The translations under genes were made by a program, and so were the position numbers. This document shows, piece by piece, positions 34,416 to 42,808 of a stretch of DNA of 64,000 nucleotides. The notes beneath the pieces are model-generated. The model saw only the letters and a list, made by a program, of their open reading frames with translations, searched no databases and was not told the DNA's origin. Each line of letters begins with the position of its first letter. Position 1 is the first letter of the stretch. The DNA comes from Rhodobacteraceae bacterium DSL-40 (GTDB lineage: Bacteria; Pseudomonadota; Alphaproteobacteria; Rhodobacterales; Rhodobacteraceae): the NCBI GenBank assembly GCA_003258405.1, contig QKPN01000007.1, positions 59,531 through 123,530 on the forward strand, given 5' to 3'.

Positions 34416-34952
34416 ATGCTACGGATTTCACTGTTCGGAGCCGCGGCACTTGTGCTCGCGGCGTGTTCGGAGCCGAGTGGCGGAACATCCGGCACGGAGG
34501 TCTCGCAGGCGGATGCCGGATCCGGCTGCGTGGCGCGGTTCCAGTATTTCGATACGGTCAAGGCAACGATGTCGACGCCGACAGGTCGGGATGACAGAGC
34601 TTCGGTTCCGGCGGCGCTCCAGTTTCCGATCGCTCGTCTGCAGCAGGCGGGCTGCATGACAAAGAGCGCTGATCTGACGCTCGAAGGGCCAGTCGTGCCG
34701 GTGGTGAACTCGGGGTCGGAAATTGGCCCGACGATGATCCACGCCGGGGTGGTGACTGACATGGGCGATGACGGGCGAGCAAAGCGATATTTCGAGGCGC
34801 GCGGTGTCACAGTGCGCTCGATCGGTCAGCCGGGACTTGGGCGGCGCGTCTATCTCGGGCCGTTCACGACGCAGGGGGCACTGGATGCGGCAATGGAGGC
34901 GTCGCGGGAGGGCGGCTTTGCCTATCCCTATGTAACGACATTCGTCGGATGA
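34416..34952 (+). CDS. Lipoprotein with SPOR-like C-terminal domain (first of a pair)
   Basis: A 178-residue exported lipoprotein: lipobox LVLAAC at residues 12-17, then a variable region with a conserved cysteine, then a C-terminal SPOR-like repeat: [28 protein letters not shown] and [32 protein letters not shown] (key pieces). SPOR domains bind denuded peptidoglycan at the septum. Overlaps its paralogue by ATGA. Role in division or cell-wall binding is inferred. Confidence 0.7.
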   Translation: MLRISLFGAAALVLAACSEPSGGTSGTEVSQADAGSGCVARFQYFDTVKATMSTPTGRDDRASVPAALQFPIARLQQAGCMTKSADLTLEGPVVPVVNSGSEIGPTMIHAGVVTDMGDDGRAKRYFEARGVTVRSIGQPGLGRRVYLGPFTTQGALDAAMEASREGGFAYPYVTTFVG

Positions 34953-35512
34953 ACCGTTCCCGGATCGTCTCCGGCGGGCGGGTGAGAGGGCTCCTCAGCT
35001 GTGTGGTACTACTTGCGGCCTTGGCCTGCACCGCGGTCCCGCCTCCAAGGGGCTGGCGCGATCCCGAGGTGTGCCGTGCGCATTTCAAGGCCTACGAATC
35101 TGCGCGACGAAATTTCCAGAATTCTCACCTCGACCCCTACAACCAGAATGCCACTGTCGCCCGCGAGGCGCAGCTCTTGCGGTTGGATGGCTGTATCACC
35201 CGGCAGAAGGATCTGCAGGGGCTGCTCGCTGCTCAGGCACGGCTCTCGCCGCATGTGGTGACGGATTCGGGCACGCCCCTTCATCCGCCGGTCGCGGTTC
35301 AGGCTGGAATTGTCGATGGGTTCACTAGTCAGTCGCGGGTGACGACCTATTTCGCCGCGCTCGGCTACAATTCGCGCAGCGTGGGCGCGGAGGGTCTCGG
35401 ACGGCAGATCTTTCTTGGACCGTTCCGCAGCGAAGGTGCGGCTTCCGAGGCGATCAGGGTGGCACGTGAGGCGGGCTTCATCAGCCCCTACGTCTCTAGG
35501 ACCCGCTACTGA
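34949..35512 (+). CDS. Lipoprotein with SPOR-like C-terminal domain (second of a pair)
   Basis: A 187-residue paralogue of the preceding gene, sharing the domain order. Lipobox LAALAC near residues 22-27, then a helical middle with EVCRAHFKAYESARRNF, then the same C-terminal repeat (QAGIVDGFTSQSRVTTYFAALGYNSRSVG, LGRQIFLGPFRSEGAASEAIRVAREAGFISPYV, key residues). The two are about as different from each other as diverged paralogues, yet stay joined by ATGA, implying they work together. Confidence 0.7.
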   Translation: MNRSRIVSGGRVRGLLSCVVLLAALACTAVPPPRGWRDPEVCRAHFKAYESARRNFQNSHLDPYNQNATVAREAQLLRLDGCITRQKDLQGLLAAQARLSPHVVTDSGTPLHPPVAVQAGIVDGFTSQSRVTTYFAALGYNSRSVGAEGLGRQIFLGPFRSEGAASEAIRVAREAGFISPYVSRTRY

Positions 35513-35526
35513 GCGCCCGGTGGCAC

Positions 35527-36177
35527 TCAGCTCATTCCGGCGATGGTGGCACGGAGGGTTGCAAGTCCATGTCCGGTCTCCGACGAGGTGACGATGATTT
35601 CGGGAAAGGCGGCGGGATGTTTCGCAAGACCGGCCTTCACGCCCTCGATGATCTTTTCAAGATCCTTCGCCTTGGGCTTGTCTGCCTTGGTGAGCACCAC
35701 CTGAAAGGTAACGGCGGCGCGGTCGAGGAGTTTCATAATCTCGGTATCGACTGGCTTGAGCCCGTGACGGCCGTCGACAAGGACAAAGGCTCTGCGGAGT
35801 GTCGGACGGCCTGAGAGATAGGCCTTCAGAAGGGTCTGCCAGCGCGCGACCACGTCTTTCGGCGCCTCTGCAAAGCCGTAGCCTGGCAGATCGACGAGGT
35901 AATGCGCCTCGCCCAGCGTGAAATAGTTGATCTCTTGGGTCCGGCCCGGGGTATTCGAGGCGCGCGCGAGTGCCTTGCGGCCGGTAAGAGCGTTGATGAG
36001 GCTTGATTTTCCGACATTGGAGCGCCCGGCGAAGCAGACCTCAAGGCGGTCGGCTGGGGGTAGCGCCTCCATTGCGGTGACGCCTTTGAGGAAGTCGCAG
36101 GGGCCCGCAAAGAGCAAACGGCCAGTTTCGGCCTGGTCCTGCACGGGCTCGGGGGCAAGGGTGAAGGGAACCTTCAT
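35527..36177 (-). CDS. engB: Ribosome biogenesis GTPase EngB (YihA)
   Basis: A 216-residue essential GTPase for 50S assembly. G1 is GRSNVGKSSL, G2 is NTPGRTQEIN, G3 is DLPGYGFA and G4 is TKADK; G5 near VTSSETGHG. The N-terminal extension is normal for the family. Its start overlaps the acetyltransferase stop (ATGA) as the fourth gene after yidC, MOSC and acetyltransferase. Confidence 0.95.
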   Translation of the reverse strand: MKVPFTLAPEPVQDQAETGRLLFAGPCDFLKGVTAMEALPPADRLEVCFAGRSNVGKSSLINALTGRKALARASNTPGRTQEINYFTLGEAHYLVDLPGYGFAEAPKDVVARWQTLLKAYLSGRPTLRRAFVLVDGRHGLKPVDTEIMKLLDRAAVTFQVVLTKADKPKAKDLEKIIEGVKAGLAKHPAAFPEIIVTSSETGHGLATLRATIAGMS

Positions 36178-36806
36178 GGAGCGGCCTTTTTGAGTGCTGT
36201 GATGTCGGCGCCGCGGATAGCGTCGAAAGGGGCCGTGATGTGGTCAACGGGCCAGTCCCACCAAGCTAGTGCGAGGAGATGTGAGACCGTGGCTTCATTG
36301 AAGCGACGGCGCACAATCCGAGCGGGGTTTCCGGCGGCGAGCGCGTAGGCCGGCACGTTGCGGATAACGGCACTGCGGGCGGCGATGAGGGCGCCGGGGT
36401 CGATGGTGATGCCCGGCATGAGAACAGCATCCGTGCCGATCCAGACATCAGATCCGACAACCGTTTCGCTCTTGTGGCTGGCCGGATCGAAGCCCTGCGC
36501 CCAAGCGCCACAGAAAACATTGAAAGGGTAGGTGGAGAAACCGGCAATGGCGAGGGTTCCGCCATTCATCAGAATTCGCACACCGCTTGCGATGGCAACA
36601 AAGCGCCCGATCACCAAGCGGTCACCAAGGAAGTCACTATGGTGGAGGTCGTTCCTCTCGAAGAACGCCTCAGGCTCCGCCGGGGCATCATAATAGGAGA
36701 ACTCGCCGATATGGACATTCGTGCGGCCTGCGACGAGTGCACGCGGAAACACAACGCGGGGAAAATCCGCGAGGGGGTGGAGCGCTTCGGGGGAGGGTCC
36801 GGTCAT
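36174..36806 (-). CDS. CatB-like left-handed beta-helix acetyltransferase
   Basis: A 210-residue xenobiotic/streptogramin-type O-acetyltransferase. Hexapeptide repeats of the left-handed beta-helix are visible (IGRFVAIASGVRILMNGG, VVGSDVWIGTDAVLMPGITIDPGALIAARSAV, key residues), with the catalytic histidine region in the early RNDLHHSDF segment. ATGA overlaps join it with MOSC and engB. Resistance or sugar-acetylation roles are both possible. Confidence 0.88.
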   Translation of the reverse strand: MTGPSPEALHPLADFPRVVFPRALVAGRTNVHIGEFSYYDAPAEPEAFFERNDLHHSDFLGDRLVIGRFVAIASGVRILMNGGTLAIAGFSTYPFNVFCGAWAQGFDPASHKSETVVGSDVWIGTDAVLMPGITIDPGALIAARSAVIRNVPAYALAAGNPARIVRRRFNEATVSHLLALAWWDWPVDHITAPFDAIRGADITALKKAAP

Positions 36807-37561
36807 GCGGGGGTGGCTATGTCGCCGAGTGCGACCCGTCCACTGCCGGTCACTTCAGCATAAATACCGAAGTCGCGATGGTGCCAGTTCGCTTCTAAGG
36901 TACCGAGCGTGTCTGCATCGATCCGTCCGGTCTCGGGATTGGCGGCCGTTGCCATGCATCGGGTGATGCGTTCGCGAATGGCAAATGTGGCGGTTCCGAT
37001 TCGGATTTCGCGGCCCACGAGATCAAATTCTTCCCAAGGGGCGAGGCCCTCTAGCCAGATGTTGCCACGGAAGCGCTCTTCCGCGAGATCGCAGCCAGTC
37101 CGTGAGGAGAGATCCGCGAGACTCGCGCGGTTGAGGATTGCGACAGACGCGAAGCGGCTGTCTGTGAAGCCATTCCCGCCCGCCCGCACGACATGACTCG
37201 GCCGCGCCCGGCCGGGATTGGAAAGTGGCAGAACCCAGTCGATAAGACGCACGGCTTCCGCGGGATCATCGGGATTGACGGTGAGTGGCGCCAAGTCTGG
37301 ATGAGTGAGGGTTATTTGGCCGGTTGCCTCGTCAGTTTGGGCGCGGATTGCCATAAGGGAGGGGGACTTGGCGCCGCGGCTGAAGTTTACGCATGGAACC
37401 CAGCCGATCACGCTATTGCCGACCTTGGAGGCATCATGAACGATCGCCCAGACTCGATCCCAAGGCATCGTTTGCCCGGCCTCAAAGGCCGAGGCCGAGA
37501 TTGCCTCGGCCCCGTGCGCCTTGATCGGGTGGCGCCAGAGGCTGGTGACCCGGGCTTCCAC
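36803..37561 (-). CDS. MOSC domain protein
   Basis: A 252-residue protein with an N-terminal MOSC-N beta-barrel (VTSLWRHPIKAHGAEAIS) and a MOSC domain carrying FTDSRFASVAILNRASLADL and RFRGNIWLEGLAPWEEFDL. MOSC proteins act in molybdenum-cofactor sulfur chemistry or as amidoxime reductases (YcbX-like). The catalytic cysteine is probably in RERITRCMATAANPETGR, a stretch conserved in YcbX/YiiM. It lies 3 bp after yidC and overlaps the acetyltransferase (ATGA). Confidence 0.9.
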   Translation of the reverse strand: MEARVTSLWRHPIKAHGAEAISASAFEAGQTMPWDRVWAIVHDASKVGNSVIGWVPCVNFSRGAKSPSLMAIRAQTDEATGQITLTHPDLAPLTVNPDDPAEAVRLIDWVLPLSNPGRARPSHVVRAGGNGFTDSRFASVAILNRASLADLSSRTGCDLAEERFRGNIWLEGLAPWEEFDLVGREIRIGTATFAIRERITRCMATAANPETGRIDADTLGTLEANWHHRDFGIYAEVTGSGRVALGDIATPA

Positions 37562-37564
37562 TCC

Positions 37565-39400
37565 TTACTGCGCCTTTGTCTTCTTCCGCAGACGGCCGAA
37601 CATGTTGCCGAGTAGATCTGGTTTCACGCCCTGGCTGCGCATGATGATGAATTGCTGGGTAAAGGTGATGATGTTGTTGAAGAACCAGTAGATCACCAGA
37701 CCAGATGCGAAACGGCCGAGCATGAAGGTGAAGATCAGCGGCATCCAGTTGAAGATCGCGGCCTGCGTCTTGTCGGTGGGAGCTGGATTGAGCTTCATCT
37801 GCAGCCACATCGAGATCCCCATGAGGATCGGCCATGCGCCGATGGAGAATACCGCAAGGAAACTGCCGGGGCCTGGAGGCGCGAAGGGCAGAAGACCGAA
37901 AAGGTTTAGTATTGAGGTCGGATCAGGTGCGCTCAGATCGTGAATCCAGCCGAAGAATGGCTGTTGGCGCAGCTCGAGCGTGACGAAGATCACCTTGTAG
38001 AGCGAGAAGAAGATCGGGATCTGCAACAGGATCGGCAAGCAGCCTGCCGCCGGGTTGACCTTCTCGCGCTTGTAGAGGGCCATGACCTCTTGCTGCATCT
38101 TCATCCGGTCGTCTCCCGCCTGTTCCTTGATCCGCTCCATTTCAGGCTGGAGTTTCTTCATTTTCGACATCGAGACGTAGGACTTGTAGGCGAGCGGGAA
38201 GAGCAGCGCCTTGATGAAGAGCGTGAGGCAGATGATCGCAAGGCCCATGTTGCCGAGCACGCCATGCAGGAAGTGGAGCGCACGGAAGATCGGCTTGGTG
38301 AGGAAGAAGAACCAGCCCCAGTCGATCGAGTCGACGAAACGGTCGATGCCGAGATCGTTCTGGTAGTAGCGGATGGTTTCCCATTCCTTCGGACCGGCAA
38401 AGAGATAGGTGCTCATCTGCTCGGTCGTGCCGGCACCGACGGTCATCACGGGCAGCCTCACGTCCGTCTGGAAGGTGTCGTTGCCTTGGGTGTATTTCGT
38501 GACGGAGGTGAAGGACTGCCCGGGGTCGGGAATAAGCGTCGACATCCAGTAATGATCGGTGAAGCCGATCCAGCCATTGCTGGAAATGTCGCGGCGCTCG
38601 GCGGCGGCGCGTTCGCCCGGATCAACCGGAAGATCAACCACCTTCTTGTATTTGAGCTCCTCAAGCTCGCCATCGGCCATCTCGATGACGCCTTCGTGGA
38701 GGATATAGAAGTTCTTGAGATTTGTCGGGGTGCCGTGACGGGCGATGATGCCATAAGGCGCCATGCGCACTTCATCACCGGTCGTGTTCTCTACCGACTG
38801 CGTCATGGTGAACATGTAATGATCGTCGACCGAGATGGTGCGGCGGAAGATCAGGCCGTTGCCGTTGTCCCAGCGCAGGGTGACCGGATTGTCTTCGCTG
38901 AGCGTGGTGCCACTTTCGACTTCCCAGCGCGTTGTCGGGCCCGGAACGGCGTCATAAGAGAGCCCGCCAGCAGGCGCCCAGCCGTAGAGCGCATAATACG
39001 CCTCCGGTGCGCCCGCGGGCGTGAAGAGGGTAACGTTCGGAGAGTCCTTCGCGATCGTCACGTGATACTTGTTGAGGCTCAGGTCATCTATCCGACCGCC
39101 GACGAGCGACAGCGAGCCGCTAAGGCGCGCGGTCTCGATCGGCACACGCGGCGTCTGGGCCAGCGCTTGGGCCCGAGTCTTCGTCTCCACGGGCGCGATC
39201 TGGGGCGTTCCGGCCTGCTCGCCGGTACCAGAGGGAACCGCGACGCCGGTAGTCGTGCCGCTCTCGGTTGCTTGAACCTCCGTCTGAGCCGTTTCGGGGG
39301 GCGTGGTCGGCTCGGGAGGCGGGAACAGCAGGAACCAGACCAAGATGACGGCGAAACTCAGCGCGGTCGCCAAGATCAAGTTTCTGTTCTGGTCGTCCAT
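37565..39400 (-). CDS. yidC: Membrane protein insertase YidC (Oxa1 family)
   Basis: A 611-residue insertase for inner-membrane proteins. It starts with RNLILATALSFAVILVWFLLF (first helix, key residues), then a long periplasmic beta-sandwich domain (about 60-360), then the five-helix core with YKSYVSMSKMKKLQPEMERIKEQ and KVNPAAGCLPILLQIPIFFSLYKV. All are at the expected positions for the Gram-negative family. In Rhodobacterales a MOSC gene and engB commonly follow, as here. Rather than rpmH-rnpA, an EAL gene lies upstream. Confidence 0.97.
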   Translation of the reverse strand: MDDQNRNLILATALSFAVILVWFLLFPPPEPTTPPETAQTEVQATESGTTTGVAVPSGTGEQAGTPQIAPVETKTRAQALAQTPRVPIETARLSGSLSLVGGRIDDLSLNKYHVTIAKDSPNVTLFTPAGAPEAYYALYGWAPAGGLSYDAVPGPTTRWEVESGTTLSEDNPVTLRWDNGNGLIFRRTISVDDHYMFTMTQSVENTTGDEVRMAPYGIIARHGTPTNLKNFYILHEGVIEMADGELEELKYKKVVDLPVDPGERAAAERRDISSNGWIGFTDHYWMSTLIPDPGQSFTSVTKYTQGNDTFQTDVRLPVMTVGAGTTEQMSTYLFAGPKEWETIRYYQNDLGIDRFVDSIDWGWFFFLTKPIFRALHFLHGVLGNMGLAIICLTLFIKALLFPLAYKSYVSMSKMKKLQPEMERIKEQAGDDRMKMQQEVMALYKREKVNPAAGCLPILLQIPIFFSLYKVIFVTLELRQQPFFGWIHDLSAPDPTSILNLFGLLPFAPPGPGSFLAVFSIGAWPILMGISMWLQMKLNPAPTDKTQAAIFNWMPLIFTFMLGRFASGLVIYWFFNNIITFTQQFIIMRSQGVKPDLLGNMFGRLRKKTKAQ

Positions 39401-39463
39401 AAGAACGGCTCCGGTCAGATGCGGGAAATCTGACAGGGGTTCAACAGGGGCTGCAATGAAAGG

Positions 39464-41476
39464 TCAAGGTGTATTCGGATCAACACGGGCTGAGGCGTCA
39501 GCCTCCTGATCCTGTTCGGCGGCCGCGCAATGGGTGCGCAGCCAGTTGAACGTCTCCTCGAGCGACATCGGCTTTGCGATCTTGTAACCCTGCCCGAAGT
39601 CGCAGCCGAGCTTGCCGAGCATCGACTGGGCCTCAGCGGTTTCAATGCCTTCGGCGAGTGTTTCGATGCCGAGCGCTCCGGCCATTGCGATCATCGACGC
39701 AGTGAGCTGCTGCTGCTCGGCGCTCGTCTCTATGCCGAGGATAAAACTGCGGTCTATCTTGATCCGGTTGACCATGAAGCGGCGCAGGTTGGAAATCGAG
39801 GCATGTCCGGTGCCAAAATCGTCGAGCTCGATCACGAAGCCGGAGGACGCAAGACCCCTCAAGTTGCGGACGACCATGTCCGCGTCGCTCTTAATTAGCA
39901 CCGTTTCAAGCACCTCGATCGCGAGGCGCTGGGGCTCGACATCAAAGCGCTCCACATCCCATTTGATCTTCTCGATGAGGCGTGGATTGCGAAGCTGGGC
40001 AAGGGCGAAGTTCACCCCAACCCTAGGCACCGCGAGCCCTTGGGCATCCCAGGCGGTCAGTGCTTCGAGCGCGCGGGTAAGCACAACTTCGCCGAGACGT
40101 TCGGTAAGGTCGGTCTGATCGGCGAAATCGAGAAAGGCACCAGGTGCAAGCAGGCCGCGTTTGGGGTGCCTCCAGCGCACGAGCGCCTCGAAACCTGCGA
40201 GCATGTCGGTGGCGAGGTCGATCTGAGGCTGAAAATAGGCAATGATCTCGCCATTCTCGAGGCCGTGGACAAGCTCGGCATAGAGGGTTTCGCGTCGTCG
40301 GACTTCTTCTCGTTGGCTCGCACTGAAATAGCGAATCAGGCCCATGCCTTCGGCTTGGGCCTCCGAGAGCGCGATAGCGGCATTGGCGAGTATGAGGTCC
40401 GGGTCGGCCTCGTCGTCGGACATGAGTGTCACGCCGATGGAACAGGAGAGTCGCCGCGCGCCGCCACGGATCGAGAAGGGCTTCGTGAGTGCCGCCTGGA
40501 TGCGGCCCGCGATCGCCGCGGCCGAGTTTCCGTCTTCGAGATCGCCGGTCACGACCACGAAATCGTCCTGGCCGAGATAGGCGGCGAAATCGCCACCGCG
40601 CAGGCATTGCTGGACGCGGCGGGCAGCAATGCGGATCACCTCGTCAGCGACACGTGTCCCGAGCGCTTCGCGCAGGATCTTGAAGCGATCGAAATCGATC
40701 CGCATCACGGCGGTCTGTGTGCTGCGGCGCTCGGCCCCGAGTGCGAGGCGGGAAATGTAGGCATGAAGGTAGGCGCCGTTCGGCATCCCGGTCATGGGAT
40801 CGTGCAGGAGCCGGAAGCGGTTTTCGCGATCGGTCTCGTAGGATTTGGCGACCCATGTCTCGATCTTGCGCCGGGTTGGGCGGACGAGAAGGAAGTAGAG
40901 CGAGAGGCCTGCTCCCACCTGCAGGAGAAGCGACGCCGCGAGAGCCCAGAGACAGCGGGTGCGGCTGAGATCCGCCTCGGCGCGGTCGGTCACGGCGATG
41001 AGGTCGAGCTTCGGTAGAATGTCGTTCTCGATGCGTTCAGAGAGGACGCGCGCACCTTTTGCGGCACCGCGTTCATCACGCGCGATGGCAAGACCTGCGG
41101 TGATGACGGCGGAAATGTCATTGGTGAGCATTTCATCACGCGGAATAGTTTCCCGCGACATTGCCGTGCGCCGCTCAGAGGCGGTGGCGAGGCGCTCGAT
41201 GTCCCAAGCAAGCCGTGTACGCGTCTTGCGGCTTTCGGGGCCAATGGGCAGGATCGTCAGGCGATCGGCCGTCGTGATCACTGTTCGTGCCGCGGCGGCT
41301 TCGTTGGCACTTGCAAGGGCCATTTCACTCGCGACACGCTCCCAGTGCAGCGCGCGCTCGAGAACCAGATGCGAACTGAGCGCAATGATCAACCCGACGC
41401 ACATCACGAGCATCGTGACGCGCACGAACTGACGGTCCGGCGCCGCGCCGGAGGGGGATGTGGTCTGGGTCGTCAT
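39464..41476 (-). CDS. Membrane-anchored EAL phosphodiesterase with degenerate GGDEF
   Basis: A 670-residue signalling protein. Two transmembrane helices (about 20-40 and 190-210) bracket a periplasmic sensor region. The GGDEF domain has DDF in GQDDFVVV rather than GGDEF, so cyclase activity is doubtful; the EAL domain (about 410-650) retains FEALVRW, the DDFGTG loop, KIDRSFI and ETLAEGIET, so hydrolysis of cyclic di-GMP is expected. It thus probably lowers cyclic di-GMP. Its start is set at MTTQTTS; an upstream ATG at 41503 is possible. Confidence 0.9.
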   Translation of the reverse strand: MTTQTTSPSGAAPDRQFVRVTMLVMCVGLIIALSSHLVLERALHWERVASEMALASANEAAAARTVITTADRLTILPIGPESRKTRTRLAWDIERLATASERRTAMSRETIPRDEMLTNDISAVITAGLAIARDERGAAKGARVLSERIENDILPKLDLIAVTDRAEADLSRTRCLWALAASLLLQVGAGLSLYFLLVRPTRRKIETWVAKSYETDRENRFRLLHDPMTGMPNGAYLHAYISRLALGAERRSTQTAVMRIDFDRFKILREALGTRVADEVIRIAARRVQQCLRGGDFAAYLGQDDFVVVTGDLEDGNSAAAIAGRIQAALTKPFSIRGGARRLSCSIGVTLMSDDEADPDLILANAAIALSEAQAEGMGLIRYFSASQREEVRRRETLYAELVHGLENGEIIAYFQPQIDLATDMLAGFEALVRWRHPKRGLLAPGAFLDFADQTDLTERLGEVVLTRALEALTAWDAQGLAVPRVGVNFALAQLRNPRLIEKIKWDVERFDVEPQRLAIEVLETVLIKSDADMVVRNLRGLASSGFVIELDDFGTGHASISNLRRFMVNRIKIDRSFILGIETSAEQQQLTASMIAMAGALGIETLAEGIETAEAQSMLGKLGCDFGQGYKIAKPMSLEETFNWLRTHCAAAEQDQEADASARVDPNTP

Positions 41477-41576
41477 GGGCCGGAAGGTAGCGCCTTCCGA
41501 CATCCCATTCGTTAAGGTCGCCACGTTCGCGTGAGGGGAATTCGCTGAAAATTTTAGGGATTGACCGGTTACGCCT

Positions 41577-42389
41577 CTAAAGTGCGCTAAAATCAAACAG
41601 ATTGGGGTCGAGCAGGTGGCTCGGATTGGCTTGGGTAAGGGCCCGGAAGATAATCTGCCGCCGGCCCGGGCTACGGGCCTCCCACTCGTTCACCATTTGC
41701 TTGATATGCAGCCGCTGGAGGCCATCTTGGCTGCCGCAGAGATTGCAGGGAATGATCGGATAGTTCATCGATCGCGCGAACTTGTCGCAGTCCGCTTCCG
41801 CAACGTGGGCAAGTGGCCTCATGACGTAGACATCGCCCTCGTCATTGAGAAGCTTCGGCGGCATGGCGGCGAGTTTCCCGCCGTGGAAGAGATTGAGCAG
41901 GAATGTCTCGATAATATCGTCGCGGTGGTGGCCGAGCACTATTGCCTCACAACCTTCCTCGCGGGCGATGCGGTATAGGTGGCCCCGCCGAAGGCGCGAG
42001 CAGAGCGCACAGAAGGTCTTGTTCTGCGGCACCTTGTCGAGAACCACCGAATAGGTGTCTTGGTATTCGATGCGGTGAGGCACGCCCATCCGCTCGAGGA
42101 ATTTGGGCAGGACGGTCGCGGGAAAACCCGGCTGCCCCTGATCGAGATTGCAGGCGAGCAGATCTACTGGCAGAAGGCCACGCCATTGTAGTTCGACGAG
42201 GGCTGCGAGCAGCGTATAGCTGTCTTTGCCGCCCGAGAGGCAGACAAGCCAGCGTGTGCCACGCTTCACCATGCCGTAGGCTTCGAGTGCCTCGCGGGTC
42301 TGGCGGATGATGCGCTTTCGCAGCTTTCGGAACCCGGTCGAGGTCGGAGCGCCGTGGAAGAGCGGATGAATTTCGGTCTCGTCGAACAT
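41577..42389 (-). CDS. ttcA: tRNA 2-thiocytidine synthetase
   Basis: A 270-residue enzyme that thiolates cytidine 32 in tRNA. The PP-loop SGGKDSY is near residue 55, and the cluster-binding cysteines are in [11 protein letters not shown] and [11 protein letters not shown]. The start at [11 protein letters not shown] is preceded by GGGATTTG; an ATG 12 bp upstream is possible. The iron-sulfur cluster is held by three cysteines in known TtcA; a matching third is not obvious by eye. Monocistronic. Confidence 0.95.
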   Translation of the reverse strand: MFDETEIHPLFHGAPTSTGFRKLRKRIIRQTREALEAYGMVKRGTRWLVCLSGGKDSYTLLAALVELQWRGLLPVDLLACNLDQGQPGFPATVLPKFLERMGVPHRIEYQDTYSVVLDKVPQNKTFCALCSRLRRGHLYRIAREEGCEAIVLGHHRDDIIETFLLNLFHGGKLAAMPPKLLNDEGDVYVMRPLAHVAEADCDKFARSMNYPIIPCNLCGSQDGLQRLHIKQMVNEWEARSPGRRQIIFRALTQANPSHLLDPNLFDFSAL

Positions 42390-42519
42390 GGCAAATCCCA
42401 TACAGGATGCCGGGGCGGAGCGGCAAGCGCGGCTGCGGGTCCCGACCGTCGTAAAGGCCCTGTTAAGTATCTTTTCCGATTGTCGGCGCGGAGTTCCCGG
42501 TAACCTAAAGAGTCAAACC

Positions 42520-42789
42520 ATGCCCTCCCCAGCTGCGTTGAAGTTCATTGCCGCCGGTTTCCTGATGAGCGTGCTCGTCTGGTCGCTTCTGCCCGAGGCA
42601 TCGCACACTCTCAAGAATTCCGACTGGGCGCAGGTGCCCGATAGCTTCTCATCTGATGCTGCCATCACAATTCTGCAGGCCCGCAATGCGATGCCGGAGC
42701 CATCCTTCATACCCGCTGCGGGTCAGGCGAGTTCTGAGATCACCAGTGAAACCAGGTCTGCACCCAAGGAGGAGCAGACCGTCGAGTGA
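42520..42789 (+). CDS. Small putative membrane or exported protein
   Basis: An 89-residue protein with a hydrophobic N-terminus (ALKFIAAGFLMSVLVWSLL) and a polar, Glu/Ser/Pro-rich remainder. No motif was recognised. It is divergent from ttcA and ends 20 bp before the convergent HlyD gene. Its ribosome-binding site is weak, so its reality rests on the plausible N-terminal helix and the GC-position-typical codon use. Confidence 0.45.
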   Translation: MPSPAALKFIAAGFLMSVLVWSLLPEASHTLKNSDWAQVPDSFSSDAAITILQARNAMPEPSFIPAAGQASSEITSETRSAPKEEQTVE

Positions 42790-42808
42790 GTGATGCGGGG
42801 CCGGGGGA

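Noticed and set aside
37940..39433. 497-codon plus-strand frame opposite yidC
   Set aside because: Shadow of yidC; composition is histidine/glutamate/arginine-rich and no domain is visible.
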